Source of the DNA: CAZDDB01 sp963843285 | GTDB taxonomy: Bacteria; Acidobacteriota; HRBIN11; JAKEFK01 | DNA: 64,000 bases | Assembly: GCA_963843285.1 (NCBI GenBank) | Contig: CAWJJO010000012.1 | Location: 124,001-188,000, forward strand | Direction of reading: 5' to 3' | Shown here: positions 8,956-18,700 of the stretch, in pieces | Layout of the letters: each line of letters opens with the position of its first letter | Position numbering within the stretch: the stretch's first letter is position 1 | Translations under genes and position numbers: made by a program | Notes under the pieces: model-generated | What the model saw: only the letters and a program-made list of their open reading frames with translations | Told to the model about the DNA's origin: nothing | Databases searched by the model: none

Positions 8956-11900
8956 ATGAGCCTCTCACTCGCTTGGGCGCACCCGCTTGTACGCGAGTGG
9001 TTCCTCGCGAAATTTGGAACGCCGACCGAACCGCAGGAGCAGGGCTGGCCGCACATTCTAGCCGGCCGAAACACACTCATATCCGCGCCAACCGGATCCG
9101 GAAAAACGCTCGCCGCGTTTCTCGCTTGCATCGAGCGGCTGGTCCGAAAGTCGGCTAACGGCGAATTGCAGGACCGCACCGAAGTGTTGTATGTTTCGCC
9201 GCTGCGCGCGTTGAGCAATGACATTCACAAAAATCTGGAGCTTCCGCTCAGCGAAATCCTTCAGCTCGGGCTGAAAGAAGGACCCTGGATGAGCGAAATT
9301 CGCGCAGCCGTTCGTACCGGCGACACTCTGATGCGCGATCGTCAGGCAATGCTTCGCCGGCCTCCACACATTCTTGTAACCACACCCGAGTCCCTCTACA
9401 TTCTGCTTACCGCCGGTAAGAGCCGAGAGATGTTGCGGACGGTTGAAACAGTGATCGTGGATGAAATCCATGCGGTTGCAGATGATAAACGGGGCGCTCA
9501 TCTATCGTTATCACTGGAACGTCTGGATGCGTTGGCTTACAGGAAGCCGGTGCGGATCGGGCTTTCCGCCACGCAAAAACCGATCGAGGAAGTGGCGCAG
9601 TTTCTTTGCGGCGCCGACGCCTCCGGTTTGTCCATCGTAAACATCGGACACAAGCGCGATCTGGACATCGCGGTAGAAGTTCCTGAAATGGAGCTTGGTC
9701 CCGTTGCGTCTCATGAGCTGTGGGATGAAATTCACGAACGGATTTCTCAGCTCGTTCAGCAACATCGCTCTACACTGGTGTTTGTAAACACGCGAAAGCT
9801 GTCAGAACGCACGGCCCATCGATTGTCTAAGATTTTGGGGCCCGAAACGGTGGCCGCGCATCACGGAAGTCTTTCGCGAAAATTGCGTCTCGCTGCTGAG
9901 AAGAAATTAAAAAACGGTGAGTTAAAGTTGTTGGTAGCCACAGCATCGCTGGAACTCGGGATCGACATTGGAATGATCGACCTGGTGTGTCAGATCGGTT
10001 CGACGAGATCGATTGGAGTTGGCCTGCAGCGGATTGGACGCGCGGGACACTGGCGCGGGGCCGTTCCGAAAGGCCGGTTTTTCCCAACCACGCGCGATGA
10101 ACTGGTTGAATGCGCAGCTCTGGTTCATGCCATCCGATGTGGAGACCTGGACCGGCTGATGATCCCGCCGGAGCCGCTCGATGTGCTGGCACAGCAGATG
10201 ACTGCAAGCTGTTCTGCGGAAGAATGGCGCGAAGAGGATCTCTTTTCGCTGGTCCGCCGCGCGTATCCCTATCGGAATCTAACACGTCTTCAGTTTGATT
10301 CGATCCTGGAAATGCTTTCCGAGGGAATCGCTTCTTCGCGCGGGCGCTTTGGCGCTTATCTGCATCGTGATCGTGTAAATGGAATTGTGCGCGCGCGTCG
10401 CGGTGCGCGGCTCACCGCGATCACCAGCGGCGGTGCGATTCCGGAAACGGGAACGTATACGGTGGTCGCGGAACCGGAAGGAAACGTCGTCGGCACTCTG
10501 GATGAAGATTTCGCGATCGAGAGCAATCAGGGTGACATCATGCTACTGGGCAGCACTTCCTGGATCATCCGCCGCGTACAATCCTCTGCCGCGAGAGTGC
10601 TGGTAGAAGACGCGCACGGAGCGCCGCCTACGATTCCATTCTGGCGCGGAGAAGCTCCGGCGCGAACGCCCGAACTTTCCGCGTACGTTTCAAATTTGCG
10701 GGAAAAGGTTCACCACGGCCTAACGACTGCTGAGCTAATCGAAACATACGGATTGGATCGATCCGGAGCGGAGCAGATCATCGCGTACATCAAAGATGGC
10801 GCCACTGTGCTTGGCGCAGTGCCGACACAGAAGCGCGTGATTGCGGAGCGGTTTTTCGATGAAGCCGGCGGTATGCAGCTCGTAATCCACGCCCCTTTTG
10901 GCGGAAGAATCAACCGGGCGTGGGGCCTGGCACTTCGGAAGCGCTTCTGCCGCTCCTTCAACCTGGAGCTTCAGGCGTCTGCAACCGAAGACGGACTCAA
11001 CATTTCGTTGACCGAACAGCACAGTTTTCCTCTGACAGATGTTTTCAGGTTTTTGCATACGAATACTATAGAAGACGTGCTGATTCAAGCCGCGTTGGTG
11101 TCTCCACTTTTTGCAACGCGCTGGCGCTGGGCCGCGATGCGGGCGCTTGCGGTGGCGCGATATCAACGCGGAAAGAAGGTCCCTTTGCAAATCCTGCGGA
11201 TGCGGTCCGAAGATTTACTTGCTTCTGTTTTCCCGGAAGCTGCTGCTTGCCAGGAGAATATTGCCGGGGAGATCCAGCCGCCGGACCATCCGCTGATCCA
11301 CGAAACAATGAAGGATGTCTTGACCGAAGCCATGGATGTAGAGGGCTTGAAACGGGTTCTTGCGGACATTCAATCCGGTGCGATTGAATGCCTGGCCGTC
11401 GATACACCCATCCCCTCGCAATTTTCACATGAGATTTTGAACGCAAGTCCGTATGCATATCTGGACGATGCGCCGTTGGAAGAGCGGCGCGCACGCGCGG
11501 TAACGATGCGGCGGACTCTTCCGGAATCGGTGACCGGCGAAGTCGGCATGCTGGATCCGGAAGCCATTGCGGAGGTAGTGGAACAGTGCAGGCCCGATAT
11601 TCGCACATCGGAGGAAATGCATGATCACCTACTTTCTGTGATCGCGTTGCCGAAGGATGAATCCTGGGCCGGATTTTTGCGAGACCTGATTCACGGCCGG
11701 AGAGCAGGAATCGCGCGCGCGGGAGATATTGAATTATGGTTTGCCGCAGAAAAATTCCGAACTTTTCGCGCCGCTTACCCTGATGCCCAGATTCTGCAGA
11801 CATCCGCGGAAATCGATCAGCCATCCGTTTCCGGAGAAGATGCCGTGTGGATGATCGTTCGCGGCTGGATGCCGGTTTGCGGACCCGTGGATTCGGAGGG

Positions 11901-13083
11901 ATTGGCTGCGATGCTAAGACTTCCGGCTGCGCAAATCGAGCACGCGCTGGTCCGGCTGGAGTCCTCCGGTTCGGTACTGCGCGGCAAGTTCAGCAGAAAA
12001 TTCAACGTGGAATGGTGTGATCGCCGCATCCTTGCGCGAATTCACAGGCTGACGCTGGGAACCCTGCGGAAGCAGATCGAACCTGTAACGGCTGCCCAAT
12101 TGATGAGATGGCTCTTTCGATGGCAACATGTGGCCACCGGCACTCAATTGCATGGAGATCGCGGCACGTTGGAAGCGATCCGGCAGCTGCAAGGGTTTGA
12201 AATTCCGGCGCGCGAATGGGAGCGCCGCATTCTTGCCAGGAGAATCAGTGATTACAATCCTGGGATCCTGGATCGTTTGTGCTGGAGAGGCACAGTGGGT
12301 TGGGGAAGGTTCTCCTCACCAACAGCACTCTCCACAACTCGCAAAAATATTCCCGGCAGCGCCGCCCCGATCACCTTTTTCTTACGCGAAAGTTGTGAGT
12401 GGCAAAGCCACAAAAAACCGGCGGCCCTGCAATGGAGCGACGGGGCTTCCGCGATTTACGCATCGTTGAAACAACACGGCGCGTCGTTTGTCCATGACCT
12501 CACCAGGTTGGCGAGCCTGAAAAAACGTGAGGTCGAAGAAGCGCTGTGGGAACTGGTCACTGCCGGCTGTGTAACTGCAGACGGTTTTGACAGTCTTCGC
12601 TGCTTGTTAAACGATCGAAAAAAGGCGCTCACGATCAACCGCTCCGGTTCCGGGCGGTGGTCGATTCTACATACGGTTCCGGAAAGCGAATCCGAAAACA
12701 ATGTGGAAGCGTGCTGCAAAATGTTGCTGGATCGCTATGGTGTTGTCTTCCGCGATCTTGTTCAGCGAGAGACGCTTCTTCCACGCTGGAGAGATCTGTT
12801 ACTGATGTTCCGAAAGCTGGAAGATCGCGGGGAAGTTCGCGGAGGCCGTTTTGTTTCCGGCTTTTCCGGGGAGCAATTCGCTCTGCCTCTTGCGGTGGAT
12901 TCCTTGCGCGCGATTCGCAAGCTGGAGCCTTGTGGGGAATTGGTTACCCTTTCAGCTGCAGATCCCCTGAATCTTGCCGGCCTCATTGTCCCGGGTGATC
13001 GCATCTCAGCGATCTCGCGCCAACCTGTCACGTTTCGTGACGGAGTAGTCGAATCCCCTCAAATTCCGTCGCATGGGTCTTGA
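8956..13083 (+). CDS. lhr: Lhr-family DEAD/DEAH ATP-dependent helicase
   Basis: The 1375-residue superfamily-2 helicase has a complete motor. Walker A is 'PTGSGKT' (about 45-51), Walker B/DEIH lies near 168, the motif III-like 'LSATQKP' follows, and motif VI is 'QRIGRAGHW' (358-366). After the two RecA-like domains come the winged-helix and Lhr-core segments and a long C-terminal region, as in large Lhr proteins (E. coli Lhr is 1538 residues). Lhr enzymes translocate 3'-5' on single-stranded DNA and unwind RNA:DNA hybrids, with roles in DNA repair. Base composition is noticeably more GC-rich than in the later glycan island. No partner nuclease or phosphoesterase gene lies beside it. The start is the first ATG of the frame; no strong ribosome-binding site is visible. 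Confidence 0.92.
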   Translation: MSLSLAWAHPLVREWFLAKFGTPTEPQEQGWPHILAGRNTLISAPTGSGKTLAAFLACIERLVRKSANGELQDRTEVLYVSPLRALSNDIHKNLELPLSEILQLGLKEGPWMSEIRAAVRTGDTLMRDRQAMLRRPPHILVTTPESLYILLTAGKSREMLRTVETVIVDEIHAVADDKRGAHLSLSLERLDALAYRKPVRIGLSATQKPIEEVAQFLCGADASGLSIVNIGHKRDLDIAVEVPEMELGPVASHELWDEIHERISQLVQQHRSTLVFVNTRKLSERTAHRLSKILGPETVAAHHGSLSRKLRLAAEKKLKNGELKLLVATASLELGIDIGMIDLVCQIGSTRSIGVGLQRIGRAGHWRGAVPKGRFFPTTRDELVECAALVHAIRCGDLDRLMIPPEPLDVLAQQMTASCSAEEWREEDLFSLVRRAYPYRNLTRLQFDSILEMLSEGIASSRGRFGAYLHRDRVNGIVRARRGARLTAITSGGAIPETGTYTVVAEPEGNVVGTLDEDFAIESNQGDIMLLGSTSWIIRRVQSSAARVLVEDAHGAPPTIPFWRGEAPARTPELSAYVSNLREKVHHGLTTAELIETYGLDRSGAEQIIAYIKDGATVLGAVPTQKRVIAERFFDEAGGMQLVIHAPFGGRINRAWGLALRKRFCRSFNLELQASATEDGLNISLTEQHSFPLTDVFRFLHTNTIEDVLIQAALVSPLFATRWRWAAMRALAVARYQRGKKVPLQILRMRSEDLLASVFPEAAACQENIAGEIQPPDHPLIHETMKDVLTEAMDVEGLKRVLADIQSGAIECLAVDTPIPSQFSHEILNASPYAYLDDAPLEERRARAVTMRRTLPESVTGEVGMLDPEAIAEVVEQCRPDIRTSEEMHDHLLSVIALPKDESWAGFLRDLIHGRRAGIARAGDIELWFAAEKFRTFRAAYPDAQILQTSAEIDQPSVSGEDAVWMIVRGWMPVCGPVDSEGLAAMLRLPAAQIEHALVRLESSGSVLRGKFSRKFNVEWCDRRILARIHRLTLGTLRKQIEPVTAAQLMRWLFRWQHVATGTQLHGDRGTLEAIRQLQGFEIPAREWERRILARRISDYNPGILDRLCWRGTVGWGRFSSPTALSTTRKNIPGSAAPITFFLRESCEWQSHKKPAALQWSDGASAIYASLKQHGASFVHDLTRLASLKKREVEEALWELVTAGCVTADGFDSLRCLLNDRKKALTINRSGSGRWSILHTVPESESENNVEACCKMLLDRYGVVFRDLVQRETLLPRWRDLLLMFRKLEDRGEVRGGRFVSGFSGEQFALPLAVDSLRAIRKLEPCGELVTLSAADPLNLAGLIVPGDRISAISRQPVTFRDGVVESPQIPSHGS

Positions 13084-13107
13084 CAACGCTCAGATCTGGA
13101 TTACCTA

Positions 13108-13143
13108 TTAAGACGAAAAGCTATTTTAAGACGGAAAGGCATT
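13108..13143 (+). promoter_or_regulatory. Tandem 18-base direct repeat upstream of the secreted-protein gene
   Basis: Two abutting 18-base units, TTAAGACGAAAAGCTATT (13108-13125) and TTAAGACGGAAAGGCATT (13126-13143), match at 15 of 18 positions. They lie about 95 bases before the next gene, where tandem operator sites for a response regulator would fit. This is a pattern-based suggestion only. Confidence 0.35.
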
Positions 13144-13236
13144 ATGGAACATGTAGTTCATTTTGTTACAAACTTACGAACCAGGACCGTCTAAGTTGAA
13201 AATGAACATCAGGTCCAAAACTAGGAGTACAAAACT

Positions 13237-14292
13237 GTGAAAAACAAAATAACACTATTGAGCTTTGCGGCTCTTTTTGTTTTCGTCTTTGCAGGTATGT
13301 CGGAAGGCGTCGTTCGGGTTCGTAAGCTCGGAGACCCGAAAACCGCTTTCTACAGCCCTGATCTGAAAAGTAAAGATGACTTGCGGAAGATGCTGGAGAT
13401 CAGAAAAGATGATATCCGGCAAGTCGTCGCCCAAGTCGGTTGGCCCGGAAATGTGGATGATCTCATCCGCGCTCTGGATACCGGAACGGTCGGAGATGTG
13501 ACCCTGCAAACCGGGAGCCGGTTTCCTTTTATGGCTGCTCGCAAGAACGGCAAGCCACGCGTAATGCGTGATGTCCTTTACGAGGGTCCTCCTGTCGAAG
13601 CGTATTACATCGATTTTGAATCCGGGGGGAGTGGCTGGCGTTTCGTCACTCCGAAACTTTGCAGCAACTTCTGGCTGGAAGAACGTGCAATCGAGAAACC
13701 AGCGCCACCTCCGCCACCGCCACCACCTGCGCCCGCACCAACTCCTCCGCCACCGGCCCCGGAAGTAGTGCCTCCACCCGAACCACCCCCGCCGCCGGAA
13801 GCGGTATCAGAAGCTCCCGGGCTCTTCTTCATAGCAGGTTTTGTCGGCAAGGAGCGAAGAACTGAATTAGAAGGACTTGCCCTGGATGCAGATTGCGAAC
13901 CTCTTCTAGGAATCAAGGGCGGAGTTCTGCCGCGGCTTGGCGAAAATGGCGAATTTGAATTGTCCCTAGGCGCCAAGTTTCCGATCAGTCACGATGACGA
14001 TGACACGGCATTCGATGATCTGGACGGTGATCAAGGCGACGATGGAAAGGAAACCACCATATTTGCGGATGCCGCAATTCACGCGCTTTTCGGCAACGGT
14101 GGTTTTGTCGGCGGGGGCGTAAGCTTCTGGGATCTGACCAATAGCGAACTTCGCACGGTGTCCCTCCTCGTTCAAGTCGGGTTCGGTGCCCCAAATCTAC
14201 AGTTTACTGTTGAGGCCCGTGTCCCATTTGAAGACTTTGATGATTTAGAAAACAACTACATGTTCTGGGGCGGTGTCAGAATCCGTCTGTAG
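13237..14292 (+). CDS. Secreted protein with proline-rich linker and beta-rich C-terminal domain
   Basis: Translation starts at GTG, about 9 bases after an AGGAG ribosome-binding site. Residues 1-24 form a signal peptide with a long hydrophobic core. An N-terminal domain of about 125 residues (unrecognised) is followed by a Pro/Ala-rich linker (about 152-190). A C-terminal domain of about 155 residues has alternating hydrophobic strands and an Asp/Gly-rich insert (about 250-270). The C-terminal part resembles a small outer-membrane beta-barrel or a periplasmic beta-protein and ends in 'GGVRIRL'. A plausible reading is an envelope protein whose linker crosses the periplasm or peptidoglycan. 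I do not recognise the family. A strong hairpin follows. Confidence 0.75.
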   Translation: MKNKITLLSFAALFVFVFAGMSEGVVRVRKLGDPKTAFYSPDLKSKDDLRKMLEIRKDDIRQVVAQVGWPGNVDDLIRALDTGTVGDVTLQTGSRFPFMAARKNGKPRVMRDVLYEGPPVEAYYIDFESGGSGWRFVTPKLCSNFWLEERAIEKPAPPPPPPPPAPAPTPPPPAPEVVPPPEPPPPPEAVSEAPGLFFIAGFVGKERRTELEGLALDADCEPLLGIKGGVLPRLGENGEFELSLGAKFPISHDDDDTAFDDLDGDQGDDGKETTIFADAAIHALFGNGGFVGGGVSFWDLTNSELRTVSLLVQVGFGAPNLQFTVEARVPFEDFDDLENNYMFWGGVRIRL

Positions 14293-14300
14293 TTTCACTA

Positions 14301-14340
14301 AGCTGTAGAGCCGCAATTCGCGGCTCTACAGCTCCTTTTC
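14301..14340. terminator. Perfect hairpin between convergent genes, likely bidirectional terminator
   Basis: The 14-base arms AGCTGTAGAGCCGC (14301-14314) and GCGGCTCTACAGCT (14320-14333) are exact reverse complements around a 5-base loop. On the plus strand CCTTTTC follows. The hairpin lies between a plus-strand gene ending at 14292 and a minus-strand gene ending at 14348, so it could stop transcription from both sides. Confidence 0.75.
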
Positions 14341-14347
14341 CGCGCAG

Positions 14348-14851
14348 TCAGGCAGCGGTTGACCAGAAACGGAATCCTGCTCCAATCAAGCCGACTGAAA
14401 ATAGAATTCCGGCAACCGGAAACAGTAAACTCAGTCCGGGAAGAAGGTATACGATAAAGCCCGCCAGAATGGAGAGTATCCAACACGCAGCCACCCAACC
14501 GGGGATTCTATTTGCTTTCCATAAGCTAATACCGAGAAAATTCAGTCCGACCGAAAAGACCAGCGCCCCTGCCGAATATAGATTCATTCCAGGTATGGCT
14601 CTGGCGGATCTAACGATTACAATACCAACGATTGCAATCAAAAAGCCGAAGAATCCTGATTTGCCGGTCTCTCCATAGCTCATTCCATACAACGCCACAA
14701 TGCCGAGAACGATGAAAACATCCGTAAAGAAGTACAGTAGCTGAAGCGCTGTATCAGAAGCAGTAGCGGGTACGAATGACGCAATTCCACGCAGCACTCC
14801 CGCGAGAATTGCTGCGAGACCTCCGAAACGAATCAAGATTGATTTAGACAT
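14348..14851 (-). CDS. Small multi-pass membrane protein of unknown function
   Basis: The 167-residue protein is almost entirely hydrophobic, with five or six predicted membrane helices separated by short polar turns. The pattern (Gly/Ala-rich helices, few charged residues) resembles DUF4386-type or similar small integral membrane proteins, but I cannot name the family with confidence. It starts with 'MSKSILIRFGG', preceded by a GGAAGG stretch. It points toward the secreted-protein gene, sharing the hairpin at its 3' end, and has no co-directional neighbour. Confidence 0.7.
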   Translation of the reverse strand: MSKSILIRFGGLAAILAGVLRGIASFVPATASDTALQLLYFFTDVFIVLGIVALYGMSYGETGKSGFFGFLIAIVGIVIVRSARAIPGMNLYSAGALVFSVGLNFLGISLWKANRIPGWVAACWILSILAGFIVYLLPGLSLLFPVAGILFSVGLIGAGFRFWSTAA

Positions 14852-15018
14852 GCCTTCCAGTTTTCCTTGTCCGCTATTGTATCAGTTGGATTCAGCATGA
14901 TTGAACATTCGCCCAATCGGGTTTTGTGTACCTTTTGTCAACAATAACCGGCCGGCGGTCATTACCGCCACCCTCAATACCATCGACTGGCATAATCCTT
15001 GCCTGCCTCGTTTTCCAT

Positions 15019-15249
15019 ATGAGGGACGTTTACAAAGAAGCGGAACAATACTTCAAGGATCTGGTTGCAGAAAATCCTTTCAACGCGGAGGCCCGCGATT
15101 GGCTTTCTTTCGCGGTGGCTATGCAGAATGAAGTGAGGGAAATTGGAAATGAATTATCGACTGCACACGGGCAATCGTTAAGCAAGGTCATTCTGTTCAA
15201 TGGAGGCAGCAGGCCTAAGGAGTCACATAAAAAACGCGTGCTCCACTAA
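15019..15249 (+). CDS. Short TPR-like open frame, possible gene remnant
   Basis: This 76-codon frame begins 'MRDVYKEAEQYFKDL' and contains a helix pair ('AEQYFKDLVAENPFNAEARD') resembling one tetratricopeptide-like unit. The frame remains open upstream to 14926, but that part has no protein-like character. No ribosome-binding site is evident and the C-terminal half is featureless. The surrounding stretch 14852-15327 otherwise holds no recognisable gene. It may be a very small protein or the leftover of a longer TPR gene; the coding status is uncertain. Confidence 0.3.
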   Translation: MRDVYKEAEQYFKDLVAENPFNAEARDWLSFAVAMQNEVREIGNELSTAHGQSLSKVILFNGGSRPKESHKKRVLH

Positions 15250-15327
15250 TAGCCTGAATTCTTCTATTTCCTGCTTTTGGCCGTTCGTGGTATCCTAGGA
15301 CGATCTTAAAATCGTGAGAGGAGTATC

Positions 15328-15747
15328 ATGAACAGCGCATTAGACCTTCTAAAGAAAGAAAAACCCGAATTGTATCGCACTTTTACCCAGGCTCTGATCG
15401 ACGACCTGGGGTTGATTTCCGGCAAATCCGTTAGCACTTTTGCCTGCCCCAGCTGCAATGCAATCTTCCAAATCGTCCTGGCTGAACGGCAGATCCAGTC
15501 CAAGCCTCGCGCCGGCGGGAAAGCCTCCAAGACGGTCGCTCAGAAGAAGTCCCCTATGAGCTCGCCTCTGTTTGCGGCACTGGTTGATCTCGCCCGGTTG
15601 AGAAAGGCACGAACCGGAGATGTCAACGCTGAGTTCAAGAAAGTGATGAAGAACAGGATTAAGAAGATGGACAAGAAAGAGGCGCGGGCGGTCAAAATTG
15701 AGTGGCTAAGAAAAGAGATCGCCAAAGCAAAGAGCAAAGCGGCCTAG
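15328..15747 (+). CDS. Hypothetical protein with one CPSC motif and a basic C-terminus
   Basis: A GAGGAG ribosome-binding site 5-10 bases before the ATG supports this 139-residue gene. The N-terminal third has a helical segment followed by a single Cys-Pro-Ser-Cys pair (about 40-43). That is half of a zinc-ribbon-like site, so metal binding would need a dimer or another ligand. The middle is low-complexity and basic. The C-terminal half is helical and very rich in Lys and Arg, ending 'AKAKSKAA', which would suit nucleic-acid binding. There is no signal peptide or membrane segment. I do not recognise the family. It converges on the VPS10/BNR gene, leaving only 25 bases between the two stops. 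Confidence 0.7.
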   Translation: MNSALDLLKKEKPELYRTFTQALIDDLGLISGKSVSTFACPSCNAIFQIVLAERQIQSKPRAGGKASKTVAQKKSPMSSPLFAALVDLARLRKARTGDVNAEFKKVMKNRIKKMDKKEARAVKIEWLRKEIAKAKSKAA

Positions 15748-15772
15748 TTTCCACGCGGGGTTAGGATCCGCG

Positions 15773-18700
15773 TTACTTTGGTACAGTATCCGGCAGCATG
15801 ATGAACAGGGCGCCGGCATCCAGAGCCAGTCTATTGAATGCGGCGACATCGGTATCCAGAATCCCTTTCAGCTTTGAAAGCTGGATTTCAATCTGTTGAG
15901 CCAGATCGCTGACTCTTTCGCGTTGTCCGTCCGTCGGCTTGCTGTCGGTAAGATCCAGGTGCATGTAGACATAGCCTAACTGATTATCGAGCTTTGTTGG
16001 AAAGTTTTCGGTATCCTGATCGGCTTCGTTGCGCGGCTGCGTCAGATCTTCTTCAATAGCGGTCAGTTGCTTGTCCAGATCTTCCGATTTTTTCTGGAGC
16101 TCGACTGTATTCTTTCCCGCCAGGCTGAGCCGGTTTACTAGTTCTTTGGATTGCCGTCTCACATCGCGTAGAGTTTTTACGCCGCGATAGATCTGATTGA
16201 GGCGATCGCGGATCTGCAATTGGAACGCGACCTGCGCATCCAGATCTTCCTGTGAAGCTTCTACCCGCGGATCTTGCAGCACTTGAAACGTCTCATGCAG
16301 TTCCGTATCGCCGATTCTGACTGTCGCTTTGTACGTCCCCGGCGCTACACGCGGTCCGCCCAGAAAACCCCAGATAATTGTGCGTTCCGGAAAATCTACG
16401 ACAGGATAGCGAAGATCCCACACAAAACGATTGAGTCCTGCTTTTTTTCCCAGCTGGCGGTCGCCATCATATCGGCCCATAAAGTTATAGGGAAATTCGG
16501 GATTTGGCGCCGGGAATTTTTCGCTGGAAAACTTCTGAATCAAAGTCCCGGCAGCATCTGCGATTTCCAGAGTTATCTCCTGCTTGGTTTCTTCCGGTAG
16601 ATAATAAAAAATGAGAGCGCCGTTGGGAGGATTTTGTTCTGATCTGGACATTCGCATTCGAAACGTATCGCGGGGTTTCAGAAGAAAGGGTTTCCGCCCG
16701 GACAGGACTCCAGCCGCAATTTGCTGAAGCACAGTAAGGTCGTCCAGAATCCAAAAACTTCTTCCCTGTGTGGAAACAACTAGATCATTCTGATAGACAC
16801 GCAAATCCGTAACGGGAACGATGGGCAGATTGAGCTGAAGCGGCTCCCATCGTTTGCCGTCATCGAAAGAAACATCAATGCCTTTTTCTGTGCCTGCGTA
16901 AAGCAGACCTCTGCGCGCGGGATCTTCACGAACTACGCGGGTGGGAGTATCCGCCGGAATTCCGTTTTTGCCATCGGTCAGTAGAGTCCAGGTCTTGCCG
17001 AAATCATTCGTTCGAAAAACATATGGACGCAAATCTCCAAGACGATATTTGTGAACGACGACAAACGCGCGAGCCGGATCGTGTGGAGAGGGTTCCACGC
17101 TCTGTACTGTGCCCCATTCCGGCAAACCTTCGGGAGTCACATTTTGCCAGGATTTGCCGTCGTCTTTGGATACGTGAACAAGACCGTCATCACTGCCCGC
17201 CCAAAACAATCCCGGCTGCACCGGAGATTCCTCGAAAGCGAGAACATTTCCATAGACCTCAACACCGGTATTTTCGTATGTGATGGGCTCTCCTGAGTAG
17301 TCTTGTTTACTTTTGTCGTTTCGGGACAGGTCAGGACTGATGATCTGCCAGCTTTGTCCTTCGTCCGTTGACCGGTGGATGAATTGTGAAGCATAGTAGA
17401 TTGCATTCGGATTATGACGTGACACCCGGAGAGGGGCGTTCCAGTTGAAACGATAACGCAGATCGCGCGCTGCCAGGCCTACTTCCATCTGCGGATACGC
17501 CATTACATTGCGGAACTCCCCCGTCTTCAAGTTCGTTCTGGTAATTTCGCCACCGTAACTCCCCGCATAAACGATGTGCTCATGTTTGTAATCGAATCCG
17601 ATATGGCCGCTTTCCCCACCCCCCAGATCGCGCCAGCTTTCATATGGAGTCAGTCCGCCGTATGTGCGACTCGGGAGTGAGATCGTTGAGTTGTCCTGTT
17701 GCGCGCCGTAGACGCGGTATGGAAACTCGACGCCAACCGTTACGTTGTAGATTTCAGCGGTCGGTTGATTGAGGAGCGTTGACCAGTTTTTCCCCTCGTC
17801 CAAAGTAACCGATGCGCCGCCGTCGGTGCCCATGATCATCACACGTGTGTCCTGCGGATTGATCCAGAGATCATGACCGTCTCCATGAGGCACCTCGATG
17901 GTCTCGAAGGTCTGTCCGCCATCGCGCGACCGGAATTGATCGACATTTAAGATGTACAACTTTTGCTCATCGCGCGGATCCGCAAAGATGTGCATGTAGT
18001 ACCAGGCTCTTTGGATGAGTCTGCGTTTCTGATTTGTCTCGAGACGCTTCCAGGTCTCACCCGCATCTTCGGAACGAAACAGGCCACCCTCTCCAGCTTC
18101 CACCAGCACCCACACCCGGTTCGGGTTTGCCGGCGAAACAGCAATCCCGATTTTTCCCAACATACCTTGCGGTAAGCCGCCGCTCAGTTTTTTCCAGGTA
18201 TCGCCTCCGTCATTGCTTTTGAAAAGACCGCTTTCTTCGCTGCCCGAAACGATGGTCCATGGCTTACGTTCACCGGTCCAGGCAGCCGCATAAAGGACAC
18301 GCGGGTTTACAGGATCCATGGCAAGATCTACAACACCCGTTTTTTCGCTAACGTAGAGAATTTTCTGCCACGTCTTACCGCCATCTTTTGAGCGGAAGAG
18401 GCCCCGATCTTCATTCGGAACAAATGCGTTTCCAACAGCCGCTAGATAGACAAGATCAGGATCTTGCGGATGGATCCGAATTTTCGCGATCTGGCCTGTT
18501 TGCCGAAGCCCCGAGTGGACCCATGTCTTTCCAGCATCCGTAGATTTATAAACACCCGCTCCCAGCGCTACGTTTCCGCGGATCGTAGCCTGTCCGGTAC
18601 CGACATAAATTACGTTTGGGTCTGATTCAGCCACGGCAATCGCCCCGATTGAACCGCTTTCGAAGAAACCGTCCGAGATGTTCTCCCAGCTCTGCCCGGC

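Noticed and set aside
11066..11824. A 252-codon minus-strand frame inside the Lhr helicase gene
   Set aside because: It is an antisense frame in GC-rich coding DNA, rich in Arg, Pro and Ser, with no recognisable domain. The Lhr frame is the real one.
13605..13976. A Gly-rich minus-strand frame opposite the secreted proline-rich protein
   Set aside because: The Gly run is just the complement of the proline codons in the linker. There is no start signal or family match.
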